A DNA stretch of 64,000 nt, taken from NCBI RefSeq assembly GCF_003050785.1, contig NZ_QAOH01000009.1, positions 1 through 64,000 on the forward strand. Reading direction: 5' to 3'. The position numbers and the translations under genes were made by a program. Origin of the DNA: Celeribacter persicus (GTDB lineage Bacteria; Pseudomonadota; Alphaproteobacteria; Rhodobacterales; Rhodobacteraceae). Positions 18,532 to 28,515 of this stretch are shown here, in pieces; position 1 is the stretch's first letter; each line of letters starts with the position of its first letter. Below the pieces are notes generated by a model. It saw nothing but the letters and a program-made list of their open reading frames with translations, had not been told where the DNA came from and did not search any database.

Positions 18532-19527
18532 ATGTATGCACAGTTGATCAAATCCGAAGGGATGAAATCCCGTGAAGAGATGTCTCAGGAAGAGATCGCG
18601 TTTCAGGAACGCGTGGATCGCGGCGAAAAAATCGAACCGAAGGAGTGGATGCCCGAAGGCTATCGCAAGACACTGATCCGGCAGATCGGTCAGCACGCGC
18701 ATTCCGAGATTGTCGGGCAATTGCCGGAAGGCAACTGGATCACCCGTGCCCCGACGCTGGAGCGCAAGGCGATCCTTCTCGCCAAGGTTCAGGACGAGGC
18801 GGGGCATGGGCTCTATCTTTATTCCGCCGCTGAAACGTTGGGTGTGTCGCGTGACGAGTTGTTGGAAAAACTGCACTCGGGCGAGATGAAATACAGCTCC
18901 ATTTTCAACTATCCGACACTGAACTGGGCCGATATGGGCGCGGTTGGCTGGCTTGTGGATGGCGCTGCGATCATGAACCAGGTGCCGTTGCAGCGCACGT
19001 CTTACGGTCCCTACAGCCGGGCGATGATCCGCATCTGCAAGGAAGAGAGCTTCCATCAGCGTCAGGGTTACGCGGTCATGATGAAAATGGCATTCGGTAC
19101 GCCGGAACAAAAGGAAATGGCGCAGGACGCGCTCAACCGGTTCTGGTTTCCGGCGCTCATGATGTTCGGCCCGTCGGACAAGGATTCCGTTCACTCGGCA
19201 CAATCCATGGCTTGGAAGATCAAGATCAACACCAATGACGAGCTGCGTCAGAAATTCGTCAACGAAACCGTGCCGCAGGCCGAATATCTGGGTCTGACAA
19301 TTCCCGATGAGAATCTCGTCTGGAACGAAGAAAAACAGGGCTACGACTTTTCCGAACCGGACTGGTCCGAGTTTTTCGAGGTGATCAAGGGCAACGGTCC
19401 GTGCAACCGCGAGCGTCTGGGAGCGCGGGTCAAGGCCTGGACAGACGGGGCGTGGTTCCGCGACGGGCTCAGTGCCTATGCCGAAAAAGCTGCCGCGCGT
19501 CGGGCTGCGATTGTCGCCGCGGAATGA
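18532..19527 (+). CDS. paaA: Phenylacetyl-CoA 1,2-epoxidase, catalytic subunit
   Basis: This 331-residue diiron subunit of the PaaABCE monooxygenase converts phenylacetyl-CoA to its ring 1,2-epoxide. The ferritin-like metal ligands are visible in [20 protein letters not shown] (E...H) and in the ExxH of [16 protein letters not shown]. Substrate and partner contacts are conserved in [20 protein letters not shown] strong AAGGAGGT precedes the ATG. It is followed by paaB, paaC, paaD and paaE. Confidence 0.96.
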   Translation: MYAQLIKSEGMKSREEMSQEEIAFQERVDRGEKIEPKEWMPEGYRKTLIRQIGQHAHSEIVGQLPEGNWITRAPTLERKAILLAKVQDEAGHGLYLYSAAETLGVSRDELLEKLHSGEMKYSSIFNYPTLNWADMGAVGWLVDGAAIMNQVPLQRTSYGPYSRAMIRICKEESFHQRQGYAVMMKMAFGTPEQKEMAQDALNRFWFPALMMFGPSDKDSVHSAQSMAWKIKINTNDELRQKFVNETVPQAEYLGLTIPDENLVWNEEKQGYDFSEPDWSEFFEVIKGNGPCNRERLGARVKAWTDGAWFRDGLSAYAEKAAARRAAIVAAE

Positions 19528-19596
19528 AACGGCCCCGTGTCATCCGGGCAATCTGAATATCGAAAGTGATACCGCAAGGTTAGGGAGGACCAAGCC

Positions 19597-19884
19597 ATGT
19601 CGAAGAAAGAATGGCCGCTCTGGGAAATTTTCATCCGAGGTCAGCACGGGCTGAACCATCGACACGTAGGCAGTCTGCACGCGCCGGACGCGGAAATGGC
19701 GATCAACCATGCCCGTGATGTCTATACACGCCGTAAGGAAGGCGTGTCGATCTGGGTCGTGCCTTCGGTACAGATCACGGCATCCAGCCCATCTGAGAAG
19801 GGACCGCTGTTCGATCCCGCCGAGAGCAAAACCTATCGGCATCCGACCTTTTTCGACATTCCCGAAGAAGTGGGGAAGATGTGA
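19597..19884 (+). CDS. paaB: Phenylacetyl-CoA epoxidase subunit PaaB
   Basis: This small (95-residue) accessory subunit of the epoxidase bridges PaaAC heterodimers. It begins with WPLWEIFIRGQHGLNHRHVG and carries HAPDAEMAINHARDVYTRR, both diagnostic. The length matches the family. Its stop TGA overlaps the paaC ATG by one base. Confidence 0.95.
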   Translation: MSKKEWPLWEIFIRGQHGLNHRHVGSLHAPDAEMAINHARDVYTRRKEGVSIWVVPSVQITASSPSEKGPLFDPAESKTYRHPTFFDIPEEVGKM

Positions 19885-20738
19885 TGTCCGCGGTTGTCGA
19901 TCTGAGTTCCGCCGAACGCGAGGTGCGTGACAAGGCCGCCATGGCAAGTCCGGTTTCGGATCGGTTCGTGACGGATGCCGCGTTGAAACCCGCGTTCTTT
20001 GACTGGCTGTGTCGCATGGGGGACAATGCCCTTGTTCTGGGGCACCGCACATCTGAATGGTGCGGTCACGGGCCGGTCCTCGAAGAGGATATCGCGCTGG
20101 CCAACACCGCGCTCGATCTGATCGGTCATACGCAGTTGTGGCTGGGGCTTGCCGGTGAGGTTGAAGGCCGTGGCCGTGATGCCGATCAGCTCGCCTATCT
20201 GCGCGATGCGGCACAGTTTCGGAATCTGCTTTTGGTCGAACTGCCGAATGGCGACATGGGCGTGACGCTGATGCGCGAATTCTTGTTCGATGCCTGGCAT
20301 CATGCCTGTCTGAGCTGGCTCATCGCGCATTCGCAAAGCCCGCGTGTGGCGGAAATCGCAGCCAAGGCGATCAAGGAGGTGACCTATCATCTAGAACGCG
20401 CCTCCGATCTTGTGGTGCGTCTGGGCGATGGTTCCGGGGAAAGCCATGCCCGCATGCAGGCAGCGGTCGATCTGCTCTGGCCCTATACGGGGGAGATGTT
20501 CAAAAGCGATGCGATCGAGGCCGAACTGGTCAAGGCCGGGATTGTGCCCGCGTCCGAGACGCTGCGCGAGACTTGGGAACGTACCGTCAGCGAGATTTTC
20601 GAAGAAGCGACGTTGGACATGCCGGAAGATGGCTACAGCCATTTGGGTGGCAAACAGGGGCGTCACACGGAACATCTCGGGTTCATTCTGGCTGAAATGC
20701 AGTTCTTGCAACGCGCCTATCCGGGTGCGAGCTGGTAG
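19884..20738 (+). CDS. paaC: Phenylacetyl-CoA epoxidase structural subunit PaaC
   Basis: This 284-residue ferritin-like protein pairs with PaaA but has a degenerate metal site and a structural role. Recognisable parts are LRMGDNALVLGHRTSEWCGH-like at residues 40-60, DIALANTALDLIGHTQLWL, and GKQGRHTEHLGFILAEMQF near the C-terminus. The ATG at 19884 is preferred to the GTG one codon earlier. Confidence 0.95.
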   Translation: MSAVVDLSSAEREVRDKAAMASPVSDRFVTDAALKPAFFDWLCRMGDNALVLGHRTSEWCGHGPVLEEDIALANTALDLIGHTQLWLGLAGEVEGRGRDADQLAYLRDAAQFRNLLLVELPNGDMGVTLMREFLFDAWHHACLSWLIAHSQSPRVAEIAAKAIKEVTYHLERASDLVVRLGDGSGESHARMQAAVDLLWPYTGEMFKSDAIEAELVKAGIVPASETLRETWERTVSEIFEEATLDMPEDGYSHLGGKQGRHTEHLGFILAEMQFLQRAYPGASW

Positions 20739-20747
20739 GAGCGCGCA

Positions 20748-21272
20748 ATGACGACCGCTTCGCTGCCGGAAATTGCGGAAATCTGGGACTGGCTCTCCGA
20801 GGTGCCGGACCCGGAAATCCCTGTGGTCTCCGTGACAGAACTCGGCATTATCCGGGATGCGCGCTACGAGGGCGGCACCTTGGTTGTTGCCGTGACACCG
20901 ACCTATTCGGGGTGTCCGGCAACGTCCGTGATCGACATGATGATTGAGGCCAAACTGCGTGAAAAGGGGGTGGAAGACCTGCGTCTCGAACGCCGCCTTT
21001 CACCGCCCTGGACGACCGATTGGGTCAGCGAGGCGGCACGGGAAAAACTGTCGGCTTTCGGCATTGCGCCGCCGATCGACGGGACCGCATCCGACGGGGG
21101 CATGGCGGCCAAGGCCGCGCGCCTGTCGGGTAAGAGCAATCTGTCTGTGGCCTGTCCGCGTTGCGGTTCGGCCAATACGGAGCGGATCAGCCAGTTTGGC
21201 TCAACACCCTGCAAGGCCTCCTGGCGTTGCAAGGACTGTCTGGAACCGTTCGACTATTTCAAATGCATCTGA
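20748..21272 (+). CDS. paaD: Phenylacetate degradation protein PaaD (DUF59/zinc-ribbon)
   Basis: This 174-residue protein is thought to help assemble iron-sulfur or diiron centres of the epoxidase system. The N-terminal MIP18/DUF59 domain has VPDPEIPVVSVTELGIIRD and TPTYSGCPATSVIDMMIE. The C-terminus is a zinc-ribbon-like module with CPRCGS, CKASWRC and KDC, eight cysteines in all near the end. It starts nine bases after paaC. Confidence 0.94.
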   Translation: MTTASLPEIAEIWDWLSEVPDPEIPVVSVTELGIIRDARYEGGTLVVAVTPTYSGCPATSVIDMMIEAKLREKGVEDLRLERRLSPPWTTDWVSEAAREKLSAFGIAPPIDGTASDGGMAAKAARLSGKSNLSVACPRCGSANTERISQFGSTPCKASWRCKDCLEPFDYFKCI

Positions 21273-21295
21273 GGCCCGGGAGGAGGGGCATCGAC

Positions 21296-22372
21296 ATGGC
21301 ACGTTTTCACCCGCTGGAAGTCACCGACATCCGCCACGACACCCGCGACGCGGTTGTGGTTACGCTCAAGCCGCGTCCCGAGGACATGCCGTCCTTCGAG
21401 TTTACCCAAGGGCAATACCTGACCTTTCGGCGTGATTTCGAGGGCGAAGAACTGCGTCGCTCCTATTCGATTTGTGCCGGTAAGGACGAGGGTATCCTGC
21501 GGGTCGGCATCAAACGGGTCGAAGGAGGGGCTTTTTCGAGCTGGGCCAATGAAGATCTGAAAATCGGCGACACGCTGGATGCGATGGTGCCGATGGGCAG
21601 GTTTTTTACCCCCATCGAGCCGGATGCGGCGAAAACCTATCTCGGGTTTGCGGGCGGCTCCGGTATCACGCCGGTTCTGTCGATCATCAAGACGGTGCTC
21701 GCGCGTGAACCCCAAAGCACGTTTACGTTGGTCTATGCCAACCGCCAGACCGGCTCGATCATGTTCAGGGAAGAACTGGAAGATCTGAAGAACACCTATC
21801 TCGGGCGTTTCTCGGTGTTGCATATTCTCGAAACGGAAACTCAGGATATTGATCTTTTCACTGGTCGGATCGACGCGCAGAAGATGGAGCAATTGTTCCG
21901 TCTGTGGATCGACGCGGAGACGGTGGACGCGGCTTTCATCTGTGGTCCCGAGCCGATGATGTTGACCATTGCCGATAGCCTGCGTCAACACGGGTTGAGC
22001 TACGATCAGATCAGGTTCGAACTCTTTGCCTCTTCGCAACCGGGACGGGCGAAGCAGCGCGCGGTTTCCAGAGAAAGCGCCGAGGCGGCGGGCACCTGCG
22101 AGGTTTCCGTCACGCTCGATGGTACCACGCGGAGCTTTGCGATGCCAAAGGATGGTACGCCGATCCTCGATGCCGCGCTCCAGAATGCCATGGATGCGCC
22201 CTATTCCTGTAAGGCGGGCGTATGTTCGACCTGCAAGGCGAAGGTGCTCGAAGGCGAGGTTGAGATGGAGGTGAACCACGCACTTGAGGATTACGAGGTG
22301 CGCGCAGGCTACGTCTTGTCGTGCCAGTGTATCCCGATCTCCGACAAGGTGGTTTTGAGCTACGACGAATGA
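21296..22372 (+). CDS. paaE: Phenylacetyl-CoA epoxidase reductase PaaE
   Basis: This 358-residue NADPH-dependent reductase feeds electrons to the diiron centre of PaaA. The FAD motif is RRSYSICAG, the NAD(P) motif GFAGGSGITPVLSIIK, and the C-terminal plant-type [2Fe-2S] ferredoxin has CKAGVCSTCKAKV with the last ligand in LSCQCIP. I start it at 21296, where GGAGGGG precedes the ATG; the longer open frame overlaps paaD without support. Confidence 0.95.
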   Translation: MARFHPLEVTDIRHDTRDAVVVTLKPRPEDMPSFEFTQGQYLTFRRDFEGEELRRSYSICAGKDEGILRVGIKRVEGGAFSSWANEDLKIGDTLDAMVPMGRFFTPIEPDAAKTYLGFAGGSGITPVLSIIKTVLAREPQSTFTLVYANRQTGSIMFREELEDLKNTYLGRFSVLHILETETQDIDLFTGRIDAQKMEQLFRLWIDAETVDAAFICGPEPMMLTIADSLRQHGLSYDQIRFELFASSQPGRAKQRAVSRESAEAAGTCEVSVTLDGTTRSFAMPKDGTPILDAALQNAMDAPYSCKAGVCSTCKAKVLEGEVEMEVNHALEDYEVRAGYVLSCQCIPISDKVVLSYDE

Positions 22373-22433
22373 CCGCACGCGGGGGCCTCGGCCCCCGCCT
22401 TCACGCGAAACAGACGAAAGAAAAGGACATCCG

Positions 22434-24497
22434 ATGAAGGATATGGGGACGACACCGCGCCGTCTGGAGAGTTTTGTTGCGGGTGCGTGGCGGAAGGGAC
22501 AGGGCGAAGGTCGTCCTGTGCTGAATGCTGCGACCGGAGAGGTGCATGCGCTGGTCGGCACGGAGGGGCTTGATTTCAAGGCAGCTCTCGAATGGGGCCG
22601 TGAGGTCGGGGGGCGCAATCTGCGCAGGATGACAATCCATGAACGCGCCCTGATGCTCAAATCCGTCGGGATGAAACTGATGGAAATCAAGGAAGAGTTC
22701 TATCAGGAAAACTTTGCCACGGGCGCAACACGCAAGGACGGCTGGGTCGATATCGACGGTGGTATCGGAACGATGCTGACCTTTGCCTCGAAAGCTCGCC
22801 GCGAGTTGCCGAACTCCCGGGTACTGAGCGAAGGGCCGGTGGAGACGCTGTCGCGGGACGGCTCTTTCGTCGCGCAGCATATTCTGACACCGATGCAGGG
22901 TGTGGCTGTCCATATCAATGCGTTCAACTTCCCGGTCTGGGGGATGCTGGAAAAAATCGCGCCTTCGTTGATTGCTGGCATGCCCTGTCTCGTTAAACCG
23001 GCGACACAGACCGCTTATCTCACCGAGCTGGTGGTGCGGCGGATGCTGGAGAGCGGACTGTTGCCCGAGGGTGCGTTGCAGATCGTGACTGGTTCCGCGG
23101 GGGATCTCCTCTCTCATGTGAGCGAGCAGGATGTGGTGACCTTCACCGGCTCCGCCGCGACCGGGCAGATGCTCAAGGCGTCCCCCGCCATTCTGGCCAA
23201 TTCCGTGCGGTTCACCATGGAGGCGGACAGTCTCAACGCTTCGATCCTTGGGCCTGATGCCGGGCCGGGCAGCGTGGAATTCGATCTTTTCGTGAAAGAG
23301 ATCGCGCGCGAGATGACCGTCAAAGCCGGACAGAAATGCACCGCGATCCGGCGGGTGATGGTTGCGAAAGCCCATGAGGAGGCGGTGATCGAGGCGCTCT
23401 CCGTGCGTCTGGCAAAAACTGCGATCGGTCTGCCCGAAGACGATGCGACCCGTATGGGCGCGCTGGTGTCCTGCGGTGATCGTGACAGCGTGCGTGAAAA
23501 GATCGCCATGCTGCGTCAGGATGCGGAGATCGTCGCGGGAAATCCCGATGCGGTGACACTGGTATCCGGCGATCCCGACAAAGGTGCTTTCATGTCTCCG
23601 GTGCTCCTGCGTGCCGCCCGTCCGATGTCGGCGGACATCGTGCATTCGGTGGAAGCCTTCGGTCCCGTGGCAACCATCATGGCCTACGAGGATGCGGAAG
23701 AGGCCGTGGCGCTTGCCCGCAAAGGCAAAGGCTCTCTCGTCTCTTCGCTGTTCACCAATGACACGGCTGTGGCGCAGGAGATCGTGACCGGGCTGGCCGC
23801 CTATCACGGTCGGGTGCTGATCGGCAATCGTGGTTCTGCGAAAAGCTCCACCGGGCACGGCTCGCCTCTGGCGCCGCTGGTGCATGGCGGGCCGGGACGT
23901 GCAGGTGGCGGCGAAGAAATGGGCGGCATGCGAGGCGTCAAGCATTTCATGCAACGTACCGCCATTCAGGGCACGCCGGAGATGCTTTCCGCCGTGACAG
24001 GTCAATGGGTCGAAGGCGCTCCGGTGCGCCAGGACATTCACCCGTTTCGCAAATCGCTCGCCGAGTTGCAGATCGGCGATCAGTTCGTGAGCGCGGTCCG
24101 CGAAGTGACCGAGGCGGATGTGGAACATTTCGCGGAATTTACCGGCGATACGTTCTATGCTCATATGGACAGCGATGCGGCGAAGGCGAACCCGTTCTTC
24201 GAGGATCGCGTGGCGCATGGTTATCTCATCGCGTCTTTCGCCGCCGGGCTGTTCGTGGAGCCGAATCCGGGGCCTGTGCTTGCCAATTACGGGGTGGACA
24301 ATCTGCGGTTTCTTACGCCGGTTTATTTCGGTGACAGCCTGCGTGTGCGGCTCACCTGCAAAGAGATCAACCCGCGTGAGAATGCCGGGCATGGTGAGGT
24401 GCGTTGGGATTGTCAGGTCACCAATCAGAAAGGCGAGGTGGTCGCACAATATGATGTGCTGACCATGGTCGCGAAAACCTGGCCTGCGTCCGAATGA
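22434..24497 (+). CDS. paaZ: Bifunctional oxepin-CoA hydrolase / aldehyde dehydrogenase PaaZ
   Basis: This 687-residue fusion opens the oxepin ring and oxidises the resulting semialdehyde to 3-oxo-5,6-dehydrosuberyl-CoA. The N-terminal aldehyde dehydrogenase domain (about 1-520) has its Glu in [13 protein letters not shown] and catalytic Cys in [15 protein letters not shown]. The C-terminal MaoC-type hydratase domain (about 535-675) keeps the Asp-His pair in [11 protein letters not shown] and [10 protein letters not shown]. Both activities should be intact. AAGGA lies before the start at 22434. Confidence 0.95.
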   Translation: MKDMGTTPRRLESFVAGAWRKGQGEGRPVLNAATGEVHALVGTEGLDFKAALEWGREVGGRNLRRMTIHERALMLKSVGMKLMEIKEEFYQENFATGATRKDGWVDIDGGIGTMLTFASKARRELPNSRVLSEGPVETLSRDGSFVAQHILTPMQGVAVHINAFNFPVWGMLEKIAPSLIAGMPCLVKPATQTAYLTELVVRRMLESGLLPEGALQIVTGSAGDLLSHVSEQDVVTFTGSAATGQMLKASPAILANSVRFTMEADSLNASILGPDAGPGSVEFDLFVKEIAREMTVKAGQKCTAIRRVMVAKAHEEAVIEALSVRLAKTAIGLPEDDATRMGALVSCGDRDSVREKIAMLRQDAEIVAGNPDAVTLVSGDPDKGAFMSPVLLRAARPMSADIVHSVEAFGPVATIMAYEDAEEAVALARKGKGSLVSSLFTNDTAVAQEIVTGLAAYHGRVLIGNRGSAKSSTGHGSPLAPLVHGGPGRAGGGEEMGGMRGVKHFMQRTAIQGTPEMLSAVTGQWVEGAPVRQDIHPFRKSLAELQIGDQFVSAVREVTEADVEHFAEFTGDTFYAHMDSDAAKANPFFEDRVAHGYLIASFAAGLFVEPNPGPVLANYGVDNLRFLTPVYFGDSLRVRLTCKEINPRENAGHGEVRWDCQVTNQKGEVVAQYDVLTMVAKTWPASE

Positions 24498-25114
24498 ACG
24501 GCATTTTTTCATATGACGGGATTGTGCCCGTGGTGGATGAAACGGCTTTCGTCCACCCGGCCGCAACTCTTATCGGTGATGTGATTGTCGGGGCCGGGTG
24601 TTATGTCGGTCCCGGTGCCGTGCTGCGTGGGGATTTCGGACGGATCGAGATGCGTCCGGGGTCGAATGTGCAGGAGACCTGTGTCGCGCACGCCTTTCCC
24701 GGCAAAGACGTCCTGATCGACGAAGAGGGGCATGTCGGACATGGTGCGATTTTGCATGGCTGCTCGATCGGGCGCAATGCCATGGTCGGGATGAATGCCG
24801 TGGTGATGGACGAGGCGGTGATCGGGGAAAACACGATCCTGGGGGCGATGACCTTTGTCAAAGCCGGGATGCAGGTGCCGCCCGGTCATCTTGTCTTGGG
24901 CTCGCCTGCGAAAGTGGTCAGGCCGCTCAGTGAAGAAGAGATTGCGTGGAAACGGCAAGGTACCGGCGTCTATCGCCAATTGGCCCTTGAGGCACGCGAC
25001 AAGATCAAGCCTGCATCTCCGCTCAATGCACCTGAACCCGACCGGCGTCGGGCGGAAGCGCCGAGATACGATCCTCTCATTCTGGAACGTCGCAGATTTG
25101 CCGCGTCGTCATGA
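24494..25114 (+). CDS. paaY: Hexapeptide-repeat protein PaaY (thioesterase of the paa pathway)
   Basis: This 206-residue left-handed beta-helix protein of the gamma-carbonic anhydrase type has metal-binding histidines in ETCVAHAFPG and EEGHVGHGAILHG. PaaY hydrolyses dead-end CoA products such as hydroxycycloheptatriene-carboxyl-CoA in studied strains. The ATG overlaps the paaZ stop by four bases. It ends the operon and converges on paaR with a 13-base gap and no terminator that I can see. Confidence 0.92.
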   Translation: MNGIFSYDGIVPVVDETAFVHPAATLIGDVIVGAGCYVGPGAVLRGDFGRIEMRPGSNVQETCVAHAFPGKDVLIDEEGHVGHGAILHGCSIGRNAMVGMNAVVMDEAVIGENTILGAMTFVKAGMQVPPGHLVLGSPAKVVRPLSEEEIAWKRQGTGVYRQLALEARDKIKPASPLNAPEPDRRRAEAPRYDPLILERRRFAASS

Positions 25115-25127
25115 AGTTGAAGCGGGG

Positions 25128-25727
25128 TCAGCGAACCGCTTTGACCCCTTCGAGGATCAGGGTAGTGGCCATTTTCGCATAGTCCTCGCGTGAGATCGGC
25201 CCACCTTCCTTAAACCACATGTAAACCCAGTTCATCATCCCGAACAGCGACATCGTCACCGGCATCAGCAAGGGGCGGTCGTCATTTGTCAGCTCCGGAT
25301 GAATGTCACGCAGCGTATTGGAAAAATGCTTTACGATCTTGCGTTCCAGCGCCGTGATCTCTGCCTTTTGCGCCTCCGACAGGGCAGGGCCTGCATTGAG
25401 CTGGACCTTGTGTTGATCGTCGGCACCGCGATAGGCGTTGAGCACCACCCCCACGAGCTTTTCCAATTGCGCCTCATCGTCCAGAGACGGATCGCGAGCC
25501 TCGGTCAACTCTGCGTCGAGTTCCTGTAAGTGGCTGCGGATAATCTCGAAAATCAGCGCGTCTTTAGACGGGTAATAGTGATAAAGCAGGGATTTGGAGA
25601 CGCCGGCTTCCGAGGCGATCTGTGACATGGAGGCTTTCTCCATGCCCTGTGTCGCGAAAACATGCGCGGCGGTCAGCAGAATGTGATGTTGTTTTTCTTC
25701 GAAATCGTCTGCGCGGGTTCTGGCCAT
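25128..25727 (-). CDS. paaR: TetR-family regulator PaaR
   Basis: This 199-residue repressor has an N-terminal TetR helix-turn-helix (MSQIASEAGVSKSLLYHYYP, about 33-52) and a C-terminal effector domain. A TetR protein in this position of paa clusters is PaaR, which responds to phenylacetyl-CoA. Two palindromes of the expected PaaR type are found in the island, upstream of paaJ and between paaG and paaN. It lies downstream of paaK on the same strand, behind a terminator. Confidence 0.85.
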   Translation of the reverse strand: MARTRADDFEEKQHHILLTAAHVFATQGMEKASMSQIASEAGVSKSLLYHYYPSKDALIFEIIRSHLQELDAELTEARDPSLDDEAQLEKLVGVVLNAYRGADDQHKVQLNAGPALSEAQKAEITALERKIVKHFSNTLRDIHPELTNDDRPLLMPVTMSLFGMMNWVYMWFKEGGPISREDYAKMATTLILEGVKAVR

Positions 25728-25753
25728 GGCACGAGAAACTCCCGGTTTGTTGA

Positions 25754-25779
25754 AAAGGGGCCCGGATTGGGCCCCTCTT
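25754..25779 (-). terminator. Terminator between paaK and paaR
   Basis: On the reverse strand GGGGCCC-AATCC-GGGCCCC (25757-25775) is followed by TTTTC. It should end the paaG-paaI-paaK transcript, so paaR is probably transcribed separately or by read-through. Confidence 0.7.
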
Positions 25780-25856
25780 AGCGACCTGCGGGTTCATTGA
25801 CCAGACGGTCGGCGAATAAAATCTCGCCCGTTGGCCACAGGCAGCAGATTGTGACC

Positions 25857-27164
25857 TTATTTTGGGCGGTTATCCACGACACGTTTGGCTTTGCCCTCGG
25901 AGCGGGCAACCTGTTCCGGGTCATGAATCTCGATCTTGGTCGAAATGCCGACAACGGATTTGATGTGGTGAGCCAATTCTTTGGCCGTGGCGGCGCGCGC
26001 ATCCGCATCGGCGCAGTCCGGAGTCGCTTCGGCATGGACGATCATCGCATCCATCCGGCCTGCCCGTACCAGTTCGAGCTGGAAATGCGCGGTGAGCCCT
26101 GCGCATTTCAGGATCTGCTCCTCGATCTGGGTCGGGAAGACATTAACGCCGCGCAGAATGATCATATCGTCCGAACGCCCGGTAATCTTTTCGATGCGGC
26201 GCATGCTGCGCGCGGTGCCCGGCAGGATGCGGGTCAGATCGCGGGTCCGATAGCGCACCATCGGGAGGCCTTCCTTGGTGAGGGTGGTGAACACCAATTC
26301 ACCCATCTCACCGTCCGGCAATACCTCTTCGGTCACCGGGTCGATGATTTCGGGATAGAAATGATCTTCCCAGACATGCAGACCGTCCTTGGTTTCGACG
26401 CATTCCTGTGCCACGCCCGGTCCCATGACTTCGGAAAGGCCGTAGATGTCTACGGCATGCATGTTGAACGCTTCCTCGATCTCCTGACGCATGGCATTGG
26501 TCCAGGGTTCAGCGCCGAAAATCCCGACTTTGAGGGAGCTTTCGCGCGGATCGAGACCCTGACGGCGGAATTCATCCAAAATCGACAGCATGTAGGATGG
26601 GGTGACCATGATGATGTCGGGTTTGAAATCCTGCATCAAGGTCACCTGGCGCTCCGTCATGCCGCCGGAGATCGGCACCACGGTACAGCCGAGACGCTCC
26701 GCGCCGTAATGTGCGCCAAGCCCGCCGGTGAACAGCCCGTAGCCATAGGCATTGTGCAGAATGTCACCGGAACGCCCGCCCGCAGCACGGATCGAACGGG
26801 CAATGAGATCGGCCCAGGTCGAGATGTCATTGGCCGTATACCCCACCACGGTCGGTTTGCCGGTCGTCCCTGAAGATCCGTGAATACGGACAAGTTTTTC
26901 GCGCGGTGTGGCGAACATCCCGAAAGGGTAGGTGTCCCGCAGATCCTGTTTGGTCGTGAATGGAAATTTGGCCAGATCCGCAAGGGTTCTGAAATCGTCC
27001 GGGTGCGCCCCGTGTTCGTCGAAGCGTTTCCTGAAGAATGGCGAATTCTCGTATGCGTGTCGCAAAGACCAGGCGAGGCGCTTTTCCTGCAAGGCGGAAA
27101 TTTCGTCGCGGCTGGCGATTTCAATAGGATCGAGAATGTCGTGGTGCGGTGTCATGTCGGTCAT
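25857..27164 (-). CDS. paaK: Phenylacetate-CoA ligase
   Basis: This 435-residue AMP-forming ligase activates phenylacetate to phenylacetyl-CoA, the first step of the pathway. The ATP-binding loop is IHGSSGTTGKPTVVGYT, and the acyl-adenylate region contains GIFGAEPWTNAMR and YGLSEVMGPGVAQEC. The C-terminal domain has RSDDMIILRGVNVFPTQIE. Length and motifs fit the PaaK family precisely. It is the third gene of the leftward paaG-paaI-paaK set. Confidence 0.96.
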   Translation of the reverse strand: MTDMTPHHDILDPIEIASRDEISALQEKRLAWSLRHAYENSPFFRKRFDEHGAHPDDFRTLADLAKFPFTTKQDLRDTYPFGMFATPREKLVRIHGSSGTTGKPTVVGYTANDISTWADLIARSIRAAGGRSGDILHNAYGYGLFTGGLGAHYGAERLGCTVVPISGGMTERQVTLMQDFKPDIIMVTPSYMLSILDEFRRQGLDPRESSLKVGIFGAEPWTNAMRQEIEEAFNMHAVDIYGLSEVMGPGVAQECVETKDGLHVWEDHFYPEIIDPVTEEVLPDGEMGELVFTTLTKEGLPMVRYRTRDLTRILPGTARSMRRIEKITGRSDDMIILRGVNVFPTQIEEQILKCAGLTAHFQLELVRAGRMDAMIVHAEATPDCADADARAATAKELAHHIKSVVGISTKIEIHDPEQVARSEGKAKRVVDNRPK

Positions 27165-27185
27165 GGGTCCTCCCTGTGGCGCTCC

Positions 27186-27644
27186 TCACGCCGTTTCCTT
27201 ATCCATGGGCAAGAATGTGCGATTTATGGTGCGGGAATGGCCGCGGAATTCTGCAATGCGTTGGCCGTCTTGTCGCATCACGGTGACATCATAGATGCCT
27301 GAGCGTCCGCTCCGCGACACTTCGCGCGCTGTCGCGATGAGAACATCCCCCAAGGCTCCCGGAGCGATGTAGGTCACGGAACAATGTTGCGCGACAGTCA
27401 TCTGATTGTAGGTGTTGCAGGCAAAAGCGAAAGCGCTGTCTGCGAGCGTGAACATGTATCCACCATGGGCATTGCCGTGACCGTTTGTCATCTGATCGGT
27501 GATGGTCATCTCCAGCGTTGCCTCCCCCGGCGCAATATGCAGGAGTTTCATGCCAAGCCGTTGCGAGGCGCTGTCGTCGTTCCACATGAGTGCGGCACAG
27601 GCCTCGGCCAGTTCCTGCGGGGACATTCGGGAAATGTCTGTCAT
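27186..27644 (-). CDS. paaI: Hydroxyphenylacetyl-CoA thioesterase PaaI
   Basis: This 152-residue hotdog-fold thioesterase recycles CoA from stalled aryl-CoA esters. The signature NAHGGYMFTLADSAFAFACN includes the catalytic Asp, and the C-terminal strand reads GIYDVTVMRQDGQRIAEFRG. It begins one base after the paaG stop. Confidence 0.93.
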   Translation of the reverse strand: MTDISRMSPQELAEACAALMWNDDSASQRLGMKLLHIAPGEATLEMTITDQMTNGHGNAHGGYMFTLADSAFAFACNTYNQMTVAQHCSVTYIAPGALGDVLIATAREVSRSGRSGIYDVTVMRQDGQRIAEFRGHSRTINRTFLPMDKETA

Positions 27645-27645
27645 G

Positions 27646-28440
27646 TCATTTCCCCTGAAACACGGGAGGACGCTTTTCGAGAAAGGCCGTGACGCCTTCC
27701 GCGTAATCGTCGGTCAGGCCTGCGCTGCGCTGGCAGTCGCGCTCCATGTCGAGATGTGCGTCGAGCGGTTGTTCCGCCGCAGCCTGAATGAGCCGCTTGG
27801 TCAGGCCAAGCCCGACAGTCGGTCCTGCGGCCAGCCGTTCGGCAATCTTGATGGTCTCCGGCATCAACGCCTCATCTTCGACGGCTTTCCAGATCAGCCC
27901 CCAGTCTGCGGCCTGTTCGGCCTTTAGCGGCTCGGCCAGAAGTGTGAGAGCCTTCGCGCGTGGCTCGCCCAGAATACGGGCGAGCGACCAGCTTCCGCCT
28001 GCGTCGGGGATCAACCCGATCTTGGAAAATGCCTGAATGAATTTTGCCGATTTGGCCGCCAGTACGATGTCACAGGCAAAGGCGATATTGGCCCCGGCCC
28101 CAGCGGCCACGCCGTTTACGGCGCAGACCACGGGTTTTTCCAGTGTCCGGATCAGTCGCAGCGTTGGATTGTAAAACGTGTCGAGCGTGTGGCCGAGATC
28201 GGGTTTGGCGCCGCCCTTGCGTGGATCGCGGTCGCCGAGGTCCTGACCCGCGCAAAAGCCCCGCCCCGCCCCGGTCAGCAAAACTGTCCGCACGGCGTCG
28301 TCCTCATGGGCGCGCTCGACCTGCTTGCGCAAGGCGCGGTGCATGTCTTCATTGAAAGAATTCAGCTTGTCCGGCCGGTTGAGCGTAAGGTGCAATACCC
28401 CCGCCTCAAGCCGCGCAAGCACGGTCTCGTTCTGGGTCAT
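27646..28440 (-). CDS. paaG: 1,2-epoxyphenylacetyl-CoA isomerase
   Basis: This 264-residue crotonase-fold isomerase turns the ring epoxide into oxepin-CoA and isomerises later intermediates. The oxyanion-hole segments are GAGRGFCAGQDLGDR and NGVAAGAGANIAFACD, and the catalytic Asp is in KIGLIPDAGGSWSLAR. The ATG at 28440, with GGGAG upstream, gives normal length; the longer frame runs through the divergent promoter region. Confidence 0.94.
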   Translation of the reverse strand: MTQNETVLARLEAGVLHLTLNRPDKLNSFNEDMHRALRKQVERAHEDDAVRTVLLTGAGRGFCAGQDLGDRDPRKGGAKPDLGHTLDTFYNPTLRLIRTLEKPVVCAVNGVAAGAGANIAFACDIVLAAKSAKFIQAFSKIGLIPDAGGSWSLARILGEPRAKALTLLAEPLKAEQAADWGLIWKAVEDEALMPETIKIAERLAAGPTVGLGLTKRLIQAAAEQPLDAHLDMERDCQRSAGLTDDYAEGVTAFLEKRPPVFQGK

Positions 28441-28486
28441 GATGATCTCCCTGCACCCCCTCCAAGGGCGCTTCCGAACATAACTG

Positions 28487-28515
28487 TTGCATAAACCGAC
28501 TGGTCGGTCAATGAT
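28487..28515 (+). promoter_or_regulatory. Predicted promoter of the paaN-ABC transporter operon
   Basis: TTGCAT (28487-28492) and AATGAT (28510-28515) are 17 bases apart, about 28 bases upstream of the paaN start. The PaaR-type palindrome fills the spacer. Confidence 0.45.
28495..28508. promoter_or_regulatory. PaaR-type operator between paaG and paaN
   Basis: ACCGAC-TG-GTCGGT is a perfect palindrome that fits the consensus ACCGACCGGTCGGT I recall for PaaR. It lies in the 102-base divergent region between paaG and paaN and could control both directions. Confidence 0.65.

Noticed and set aside
22401-24566. 721-codon minus-strand frame opposite paaZ
   Set aside because: Antisense shadow created by high GC at third codon positions; the composition is His/Arg-rich without domains.
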